Source of the DNA: Actinomycetota bacterium
Lineage (GTDB): Bacteria > Actinomycetota > Actinomycetes > Streptosporangiales > Streptosporangiaceae
DNA: 11,434 bases
Assembly: GCA_003242605.1 (NCBI GenBank)
Contig: QGUZ01000153.1
Coordinates: 1 to 11,434, forward strand
Direction: 5' to 3'
Below the pieces are notes generated by a model. The model did no database searches. It was not told the DNA's origin and worked only from the letters and a program-made list of their open reading frames with translations. Both the position numbers and the translations under genes were made by a program. Every line of letters starts with the position of its first letter. Positions within the stretch are counted from its first letter, which is position 1. This document shows positions 6,863 to 11,434 of this stretch, one piece after another.

Positions 6863-7306
6863 TCATCGCCTCCGCGGCGCCGACGCCGCCCAGCCGGACC
6901 ATCGCTCCACGGCGATCTCGATCACCGGCCCCTCGGGCGGGCGGTCCCGGTACTGCTCGTACCGGCGCGCGAGGAGCACGAGGGCGGCCCGCCGTACCTG
7001 GTCCGCGGACTCGCCCGGTTCGTCGTCGAGGACGCGCGCCCGGCCGTCGGCGCGCACCCACCACAGCCGATCCCAGTCCTCCTCGTAGTGGTCGGCGAGC
7101 AGCGACACGTGCGGGTTCTCCCGGATGTGCCGCAGCCGGCGCAGGTCACGGGTGCGCTTCGGCTTGTGGTCGACGGCGGTGTAGATGAGGTCCCCGGCGA
7201 CGGCGAAGGTGCACGGCACCAGGTGCGGCCGTCCCGCGGCGTCCGCGGTGGCGAGCCGCGCCACCCGGCACCCGGAGAACCGCGCCCGCGCCTCCTCGGC
7301 GTCCAT
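6863..7306 (-). CDS. PPOX-class F420-dependent oxidoreductase, Rv0121-like
   Basis: This is a 147-aa split-barrel flavin/deazaflavin-binding protein of the pyridoxamine-5'-phosphate-oxidase-like fold. It resembles the mycobacterial Rv0121 subgroup, which is predicted to use coenzyme F420. Visible features are VARLATADAAGRPHLVPCTF at 15-34 (the first strands of the barrel) and GDLIYTAVDHKPKRTRDLRRL at 38-58. The lysine/arginine-rich KPKRT of the second is in the usual cofactor-phosphate position. Next come ENPHVSLLADHYEEDW at 63-78 and WWVRADGRARV at 82-92. The ATG at 7304-7306 matches the usual family length of about 140 aa; an upstream ATG at 7346-7348 would add 14 glycine/arginine residues unlike the family. 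A TAGGCT -10-like hexamer (7351-7356) supports the shorter form. The substrate is unknown. The next gene on the strand is the PaaX regulator, 129 bp on. Confidence 0.85.
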   Translation of the reverse strand: MDAEEARARFSGCRVARLATADAAGRPHLVPCTFAVAGDLIYTAVDHKPKRTRDLRRLRHIRENPHVSLLADHYEEDWDRLWWVRADGRARVLDDEPGESADQVRRAALVLLARRYEQYRDRPPEGPVIEIAVERWSGWAASAPRRR

Positions 7307-7350
7307 CGGCACCCCCAGACCGTCCCGCCCGCGCCCGCCGGTACCCATCC

Positions 7351-7356
7351 AGCCTA
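7351..7356 (-). promoter_or_regulatory. -10 element of the PPOX-type gene
   Basis: TAGGCT on the minus strand fits the actinobacterial -10 consensus. It would start transcription near 7344, about 40 nt before the chosen ATG. No good -35 is visible. Confidence 0.35.
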
Positions 7357-7549
7357 GTGACCGAGATCAGGCGGGCGCCGGTGGCCGCGGGAAGCCTGCG
7401 AAGCGCCCGCCGGCACGGCCCCGAGTCCGGCGGCGGGCGGGCGCGGGGGGTGTTTCTCCGCGCGCGAACCCGGCCCGCCCGGCGGCCCGGTGGGCGTAGC
7501 GTGGTCGTGTTCGTGCCGCGGCCGCCCGACGTTGAGGAGACGCCGAACC

Positions 7550-8035
7550 GTGCCCATACCGGAGTTTCTCGCCAAGCTGCGTGCCCGGGTCGGCACCGAG
7601 CTCATGGTGCTGCCCTCGGTGGCCGCGTGCGTCTTCGACGAGCGGGGACGCCTGCTCATGGCGCTGCACGCGGAGGCCGAGCCGCTGTGGGCGCCGCCCG
7701 GCGGCATCATCGAGCCGGACGAGTCCCCGGCCGACGCGGCCGTGCGCGAGGTGCGCGAGGAGGTGGGGCTCGACATCCGCGTGGCAGGGCTGATCGGCGT
7801 GTACGGCGGGCCCGAGTTCCGCTGCGTCTACCCCAACGGCGACCAGTGCTCGTACGTCACCACGGTGTACGGCTGCACGGCCGCGGACGCCGACGCCCGC
7901 CCCGACGGCGTCGAGATCAGCGACGTGCGCTGGGTGACCGAGCAGGAGGCGGCCCGCCTGCCGCAGCCGCGCTGGACCCCGCTCGCCCTGCCCGACGCGT
8001 TCGCCTGGTGGCGGCGGACGTTCGCCGCGGGCTGA
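7550..8035 (+). CDS. Nudix hydrolase
   Basis: This 161-aa protein is predicted to hydrolyse a nucleoside diphosphate linked to another group, using Mg2+ in the cytoplasm. The Nudix box is perfect: G52-x5-E58-x7-R66-E67-V-x-E70-E71-x-G73-L74. It lies after the strand LPSVAACVFDERGRLLMALH (21-40) and the loop LWAPPGGIIEPDE. The region after the box (IGVYGGPEFRCVYPNGDQCSYVTTVYGC) and the late EISDVRWV are typical of ADP-ribose or MutT-like members, but the substrate cannot be assigned. The GTG at 7550-7552 is used because GAGGAG stands at 7534-7539, 10 nt upstream. An in-frame GTG at 7490 has no such site and adds arginine-rich sequence. The gene is divergent from the PPOX-type gene and convergent with the FGE-like one, so it is probably transcribed alone. 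Confidence 0.9.
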   Translation: MPIPEFLAKLRARVGTELMVLPSVAACVFDERGRLLMALHAEAEPLWAPPGGIIEPDESPADAAVREVREEVGLDIRVAGLIGVYGGPEFRCVYPNGDQCSYVTTVYGCTAADADARPDGVEISDVRWVTEQEAARLPQPRWTPLALPDAFAWWRRTFAAG

Positions 8036-8049
8036 CCGCGCCCGCGCGG

Positions 8050-8076
8050 CCCGGGAGGCGGTACGGCGGGCCCGGG
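8050..8076 (+). terminator. Possible terminator after the Nudix gene
   Basis: Two CCCGGG blocks (8050-8055 and 8071-8076) can pair around a 15-nt loop, starting 14 nt past the Nudix stop. The loop contains GGTACGGC, the word that also borders the terminator at 4279-4342. Stem length is modest and there is no U-tract. Confidence 0.35.
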
Positions 8077-8127
8077 GTGCGACCGGAGGGAGCACGGCCG
8101 CCGGGCGGTGGACACGCCCGCCGTGCG

Positions 8128-8377
8128 GGCCAATGGGCTCCGGATGCGCTACGGCCGATCGCACGCGCCGCTTGGCGATCATCGAATACGCCCCGTGTGC
8201 GGGCCGGTTGCACATGCCCGCTGGGCGGCCGGTTGCAACGCTCGCTGCGGGGCTATTGCACACGGCGCTGTACGGCCGATTGAGCGCGGCCGCCGGTGCG
8301 GCCGAGGTGGGCACGGCCGCTGGTGCGGCCGGTGGCCACGGCGCGATGCGCGGCCGGCGGGGGACGGCCGCGGAGCC
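8128..8377. repeat. Degenerate tandem array, period about 25 bp
   Basis: A GGCCG/GGCCA/GGCGA/GGCTA anchor recurs at 8128, 8153, 8174, 8202, 8227, 8251, 8274, 8300, 8327 and 8352. Spacings are 21-28 bp and average about 25. The best-kept units read roughly GGCCGRTTGCACACGGCCGC followed by TGGTGC. Units at 8202, 8227 and 8251 share TTGCA, and those at 8274 to 8327 share the GGCCGC...GGTGC end. One earlier, less regular unit may start at 8096. The units vary in every copy and have no spacers, so this is not a CRISPR array. It fills the gap between two convergent genes. No reading frame through it carries a recognisable protein or ribosome binding site. Confidence 0.6.
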
Positions 8378-8471
8378 GGGCCGAGAGGGATGGGACCGGG
8401 GAGAGGACCGGGAAGCCGGCACCGCGCGACCGGCGGTCACCGGGCCGCGGTCCGGGTGCGGGGACGCCCGG
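8378..8471. other. Rest of the convergent gap before the FGE-like stop
   Basis: This stretch is GC-rich and contains overlapping imperfect inverted repeats (for example CCGGGCCGCGGTCCGGG near 8440-8457). They may help end the minus-strand FGE-like transcript. No gene is seen. Confidence 0.3.
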
Positions 8472-9326
8472 TCAGGGCAGGTCGCGGGCGAGCCGCACGC
8501 CGGCGATCACACCGTCGGGCGCCTGCTCGCGGAAGGCGCAGTGCATGGTGATCGCCTCCTGGTCGGCCTGCCAGTTGCTGTGGGCACCGCGCTTGACCCC
8601 GGCCCGGTCCTCCGGGTCCCACGCCTGGCCCTCCTCCGGGGCGTCGGTGAAGTCGGGGTGCCAGGAGTCGGCCACCCACTCCCCGGCGTCGGACTGCAGC
8701 TGCTCGATGCCCCACCGGTTCTCCACGGCGGGCGGCTGCCCCAGCCGGATGCCGTGCGAGCGGTGCGGCTCGCGGCGGGCGAGCACGGCGAGCCAGCTCT
8801 CCCGGCCGCCCTCGCGGGCCATCCACTCCCACTCGGACTCCGACAGCAGCCGGGCCCCGTCGAACAGCTCGCGGAACATCCAGGTGTCCTTCGCCGGGAC
8901 CATCACCGAGCCCTCGTAGTCCTCGTTGATCCCCGGCTTGAGCATGGCGGCGACGCTCCACGGCACGTGCCGGATCGCGCAGAGGAAGGGCCGGATCGTC
9001 ACCCGGTGGACGGGGCGCGCCGCCGCGGCGTACCAGGCCACCATCGGGGCGGTGCGCATCCGGTCGCCGCCGATGATGTTGATCGCCGCCATCTCCTCCT
9101 CTTCCGTCATCCCCATGAAGTACGAGCCGCCGGGGATGACGGCGAACAGCATGCGCGTGCGCAGATGCCGCACCACGGGAAGGCGGTCCTCGCCGGCCAA
9201 CTGGTCGTGGGCCTCCCATTCGGGCCCCAGTTTCCAGGCGATCTGGTCCGCCAGGATGAATCGGTCCTCCTCGGGGAGCCCGGCGAGACGGCTCACCTCG
9301 GTCAGTACATCGAAATCGACAAGCAT
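8472..9326 (-). CDS. FGE/SUMF1-like (FGE-sulfatase domain) protein lacking the catalytic cysteine pair
   Basis: This is a 284-aa protein with the formylglycine-generating-enzyme fold. Typical pieces occur in order: MLFAVIPGGSYFMGMTEEEE at 59-78, PVHRVTIRPFLCA at 105-117, RLLSESEWEWMAREGG at 159-174, NRWGIEQLQSDAGEWVAD at 203-220 (in place of GNVxEWxxD), and a final AGVRLA at 275-280 in place of the usual GFR. True FGEs oxidise a cysteine in sulfatases with copper held by two cysteines after the GGS motif. Here that segment reads KRGAHSNWQADQEAITMHCAF, with only one Cys (263), which sits at a non-catalytic position. Sulfatase activation is therefore unlikely. The N-terminal 58 residues are an unassigned helical region. 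The ATG at 9324-9326 has no ribosome binding site, but a TAGGCT hexamer (9334-9339) ends 7 nt before it, suggesting a leaderless mRNA. The protein could be an ordinary structural or ligand-binding member of the fold. Confidence 0.8.
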   Translation of the reverse strand: MLVDFDVLTEVSRLAGLPEEDRFILADQIAWKLGPEWEAHDQLAGEDRLPVVRHLRTRMLFAVIPGGSYFMGMTEEEEMAAINIIGGDRMRTAPMVAWYAAAARPVHRVTIRPFLCAIRHVPWSVAAMLKPGINEDYEGSVMVPAKDTWMFRELFDGARLLSESEWEWMAREGGRESWLAVLARREPHRSHGIRLGQPPAVENRWGIEQLQSDAGEWVADSWHPDFTDAPEEGQAWDPEDRAGVKRGAHSNWQADQEAITMHCAFREQAPDGVIAGVRLARDLP

Positions 9327-9333
9327 CAGCAGG

Positions 9334-9339
9334 AGCCTA
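9334..9339 (-). promoter_or_regulatory. -10 element for a probable leaderless FGE-like transcript
   Basis: TAGGCT lies with 7 nt (CCTGCTG) between it and the ATG, so RNA would begin at or next to the A of the start codon. No Shine-Dalgarno sequence is seen. A -35 at normal spacing is not evident. Confidence 0.45.
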
Positions 9340-9666
9340 GACCCGTTCCGCCGTCAGGGACCTGTCACGCGAGAGCGCCCGCCGGGCGGCGGACGACCCG
9401 TCGCGGATGTCCACAGCATAGGGATTACCGGTGGCGGGCGGCCATGACATGACACGACAGCAATGATCCGCCCGAACAGGGAGGTACACAGCGTATCAAC
9501 CACATTTCGCCGCATCACCGCCACGGAACCGGCCCGGTGAGCCCACGGGCGCCGCACCGCCGTACGGCCCGCCGCGGCGGCCCTGCGCCCCGGCCGGCCC
9601 GCCCTGCCGCGGGCCCCCCTTCGATCCGCGGGACACCCTTATATACATCGTCACGAATGCCGCGAT
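9340..9666. other. Intergenic region between the FGE-like and ROK genes
   Basis: No gene is supported. A 53-codon minus-strand frame starting at 9515 has many A/T third positions and is probably chance. The region is patchily AT-richer (about 9400-9530) and contains TATATA at 9640-9645, unusual in this DNA. It may hold promoters, but I cannot pair -35 and -10 boxes convincingly. Confidence 0.4.
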
Positions 9667-9693
9667 CCGCCCGGGCGTGCCGTACCCCGGCGG
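9667..9693 (-). terminator. Probable terminator of the ROK gene
   Basis: CCGCCCGGG (9667-9675) and CCCCGGCGG (9685-9693) pair with one mismatch around a 9-nt loop. The stem sits 3 nt past the minus-strand stop codon and contains GCCGTACC, also found in the terminator at 4279-4342. Confidence 0.5.
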
Positions 9694-9696
9694 CGC

Positions 9697-10812
9697 TCAG
9701 GCGAGCCGGGCCCGGATCAGGTCGCCCTGCTCGCCGGTGCCGGGCACCACGCCGAGCGGGGTGCCGAGCACGAGCCCGGCGGCGCCGTGGGCCCAGCGGG
9801 AGTCGTCCCAGGGGCCGACCTCGACCGGGACGTGCCGGTGCGGCCGGGTGAGGTGGGCCGGGAAGCTCGCGTCGAAGCCGGGCCGCCAGCGGTCCCACTC
9901 GCGGGTGGCCTCGCCGAGCACGAACACGGCGGCCGGGTCGAGGATGTTGACCAGCCCCGCGATCGCGCGGCCGAGCACGGCCCCCGCCTCGGCGAGCACG
10001 GTGGCCGGCTCCATCTGCCGGGTCCGCGCCCGCAGCGTCGCCGCCCCGACGACCGCCTCGAGGCAGCCGAGGTTGCCGCAGCCGCACCGGGGCCCCTCCG
10101 CGACCGGCATGTGCCCGAACTCGCCCGCGCCGCCGGTCGCGCCGCGCACCAGGCCGCCGTCGGCGACGATGGCGAGCCCCACCCCCTGGCCGACCGCGAC
10201 CGTGATGAAGTCGCGGTACCCGCGGCCCCGGCCGTACAGCCGCTCGGCCACGGCGAGCGCGTTCACGTCGTTGTCGACGAGCACCGGCAGGTCGAGGGCG
10301 GCGCGCAGCCTGGCTCCGGCGGGCATCGAGGTCCAGCCGAGCGGCGGCGAGTCCACCACGCCGCTGCCCGGCCGGTCCACCACCCCGGGCACGCACACCC
10401 CCACGCCGAGCAGCCGGGAGCCGCGCGAGGCGAGCGCGGCCACGAGGGCGGCGACGGTGTCGAGGCAGTCCGGCGCGGCCGCGTCCAGCGGGATCTCCCG
10501 CTTCTGCAGCAGCACCCCGTCGAGCCGGACCTCGACGCCGACCGCGTGATCCTTCGCGATCTTCACGCCGATCGCCCGCCCGGGGGCGCCGGTGAGCCCG
10601 AGCAGCTGCGCGGGGCGGCCGCCGCGCGAGGGCGCCCGGTCGAGCTCCTCGACCAGCCCCTCGGCGAGCAGCCGCCGGGTCACCTGGGTCACGGTCGCCG
10701 GGCTGAGCCCGAGCCGCCGGCCGAGCTCGGTACGGCTCAGCGGACCCGCCTGGCCGAGGGTGGCGAGGATCGCCGTACGGGGCGGGGCGCTGATCCCCAT
10801 CCGTTCGCCCAT
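9697..10812 (-). CDS. ROK-family transcriptional regulator (XylR/NagC type)
   Basis: This 371-aa protein probably represses sugar-uptake or breakdown genes until a sugar binds. An N-terminal winged helix (about 9-75) contains LSRTELGRRLGLSPATVTQVTRRLLAEGLVEE and the wing RGGRPAQLL. The sugar-kinase-like ROK domain follows: GVGVCVPGVVD at 136-146, LVDNDVNALAVAE at 178-190 with Asp182, GGAGEFGHMPV at 227-237, and the zinc motif C243-x-C245-G-x2-G-C250-x-E252. The phosphate-1 loop DxGxT of kinases is absent (AIGVKIAKD), as expected for a regulator. The ATG at 10810-10812 is preferred over one at 10800 and over a frame extension to 10914, because the palindrome at 10825-10836 would lie inside that extension. 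No strong ribosome binding site helps decide. The target genes are not in view on the right; xylose or another sugar is only an inference. Confidence 0.9.
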   Translation of the reverse strand: MGERMGISAPPRTAILATLGQAGPLSRTELGRRLGLSPATVTQVTRRLLAEGLVEELDRAPSRGGRPAQLLGLTGAPGRAIGVKIAKDHAVGVEVRLDGVLLQKREIPLDAAAPDCLDTVAALVAALASRGSRLLGVGVCVPGVVDRPGSGVVDSPPLGWTSMPAGARLRAALDLPVLVDNDVNALAVAERLYGRGRGYRDFITVAVGQGVGLAIVADGGLVRGATGGAGEFGHMPVAEGPRCGCGNLGCLEAVVGAATLRARTRQMEPATVLAEAGAVLGRAIAGLVNILDPAAVFVLGEATREWDRWRPGFDASFPAHLTRPHRHVPVEVGPWDDSRWAHGAAGLVLGTPLGVVPGTGEQGDLIRARLA

Positions 10813-10824
10813 GTCTTTTTCGCA

Positions 10825-10836
10825 ACTAAATTTAGT
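10825..10836. promoter_or_regulatory. Putative ROK operator (autoregulation)
   Basis: ACTAAATTTAGT is a perfect 12-bp palindrome ending 13 bp before the ROK start, in an AT-rich patch within very GC-rich DNA. TTAGT/ACTAA half-sites are known for XylR-type ROK repressors (TTAGTTTGTT-type operators in Bacillus). The TAAATT inside it on the minus strand could also serve as a -10 box, so binding would block transcription. Confidence 0.6.
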
Positions 10837-10961
10837 CAGTAAAAAAGAAGCTCCGACTTTCCGTATACCGGACGACCCGGACGCGCCGGGGTTGCCGAAC
10901 CGCCACCTTCCCATACCCCCGCGGTGCGGGCCGGACGATGCCCGTATCAGATGCGGGATTG

Positions 10962-10991
10962 CTCACATGTGGCGAATCTGCCATTTGTGAG
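10962..10991. repeat. 30-bp interrupted palindrome, possible operator
   Basis: The outer arms CTCACA / TGTGAG and inner arms TGGC / GCCA are symmetric about one centre. CACATGTG at 10964-10971 is itself palindromic. The site lies about 150 bp upstream of the ROK start, in a less GC-rich island. This looks like a regulator site for one or both directions. Confidence 0.45.
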
Positions 10992-11115
10992 GAATGTATC
11001 GCGCGCGGCGCCGGTGACCGCGCCCGCGCCGGACCGGATCGCGAAACGTGCGCACGCGCCCGGCAAAAGGCCAGGTCAGCCGCGCTTTCCGGAAGGCCGC
11101 CGCGGCCTCGGCGGC

Positions 11116-11134
11116 AAACATCGCGAGAATGTTT
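11116..11134. repeat. Inverted repeat AAACAT-N7-ATGTTT
   Basis: Perfect 6-bp arms (11116-11121 and 11129-11134) flank CGCGAGA, again in an AT-richer patch of the right-hand non-coding region. It could be an operator for a gene beyond the window. No function is known. Confidence 0.35.
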
Positions 11135-11434
11135 CGCATTCATCGGCGATTCACCCCGCGCCGGGCCGTGCCGCGGGTTCCGGCCCGTTCCGCCACCGGC
11201 TGCGGCGGCCCACTCCGGCGCGGGCCCGCCGGCGGCCGCCGCACCCGGCGGCGCGAACGCCCAGGTCAGCACGCTGTCCGGCACGCGATATTCGCCGGAA
11301 ATGAAGCGATTCGCCGCACTTGTCGGCGGGCGGCCGCGGCGGCCACGGGCCCAGGGCGGGGGTAGGCGCGGGCGCGCGGCCGGGGGCCCCGCGCGGCCCG
11401 CGCCCGCCGGCGCCGCGCCGCGCCGGGTTGTGCT

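Larger units (their letters stand above)
10837..11434. other. Region upstream of the ROK gene without a convincing gene
   Basis: About 600 bp hold no supported gene. A minus-strand frame stays open from the window edge to 10832, but its start (GTG at 11284) has no ribosome binding site, and the codon bias fades after about 45 codons. A plus-strand frame from the ATG at 11301 runs out of the window as a low-complexity glycine/arginine/alanine string. The region contains two inverted repeats, listed separately. It may include the control region of a divergent gene to the right. Confidence 0.4.

Noticed and set aside
257..7306. A dedicated gene cluster for xylan and ferulate use
   Set aside because: The genes have separate promoters and terminators, and no transporter, xylanase, esterase or hydratase is present, so a cluster cannot be claimed.
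8128..8377. CRISPR-like array
   Set aside because: Repeat units differ from one another, follow without spacers, and no cas genes are present.
8036..9326. Diversity-generating retroelement with the FGE-like protein as target
   Set aside because: FGE-fold proteins are common DGR targets, but there is no reverse transcriptase in the window and no near-copy of the C-terminal coding segment is visible nearby.
9354..9515. 53-codon minus-strand frame before the FGE-like gene, possible leader peptide
   Set aside because: Many third positions are A or T, the ribosome binding site is poor, and no attenuator-like codon run or terminator pair is seen.
9515..10825. Second long minus-strand frame over the ROK gene
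   Set aside because: It is frame-shifted relative to the ROK protein and encodes an arginine/alanine-rich string; the ROK frame has clear domain motifs.
10832..11284. 150-codon minus-strand frame upstream of the ROK gene
   Set aside because: It has no ribosome binding site, no recognised motif, fading codon bias, and it overlaps the probable ROK operator.

Overview
The window is very GC-rich, and its genes use codons with G or C in almost every third position. Starts are ATG or GTG behind GGAGG-like sites, or apparently leaderless. An F420-type PPOX-fold enzyme, a PaaX regulator and a ROK regulator are present. This points to an actinobacterium, probably a Streptosporangiaceae-like or related filamentous one; the genus cannot be fixed from the sequence. 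There are no tRNA or rRNA genes, no transposase and no CRISPR array. It reads as ordinary chromosome carrying accessory catabolic genes.

Layout, left to right. (1) The last 76 residues of a plus-strand membrane protein, probably a YfjP-like GTPase, end at 232. (2) A minus-strand secreted GH115 alpha-glucuronidase of 1059 aa occupies 257-3436. It has a well-formed promoter and several palindromes at 3473-3592. (3) A 441-bp gap follows, then a minus-strand 86-aa protein of unknown function (3878-4138). (4) A strong inverted-repeat terminator lies at 4279-4342. It ends the minus-strand pair of a PaaX-family regulator (5882-6733) and an acyl-CoA ligase (4350-5840). (5) An F420-type PPOX-fold protein (6863-7306, minus) and a Nudix hydrolase (7550-8035, plus) are divergent. 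(6) The 436-bp convergent gap between the Nudix gene and a minus-strand FGE/SUMF1-like protein (8472-9326) holds a degenerate tandem array with a period of about 25 bp. (7) A ROK-family regulator (9697-10812, minus) has a perfect palindrome just upstream of its start. About 600 bp without a convincing gene follow to the window end, containing two further inverted repeats.

How the parts may fit. GH115 enzymes remove (4-O-methyl)glucuronic acid from xylan outside the cell. The ROK regulator belongs to the family of XylR/NagC sugar repressors. The PaaX-ligase pair has the form of a locally regulated acid-activation unit; the ligase N-terminus is of a type seen in actinobacterial fatty-acid and feruloyl-type CoA synthetases. 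A plant-polymer theme is possible, but it is inference: the genes are separately promoted and not one operon. I do not see a clear new multi-gene system. The least explained items are the tandem array at 8128-8377, the FGE-like protein without the catalytic cysteine pair, and the architecture of the GH115 promoter.
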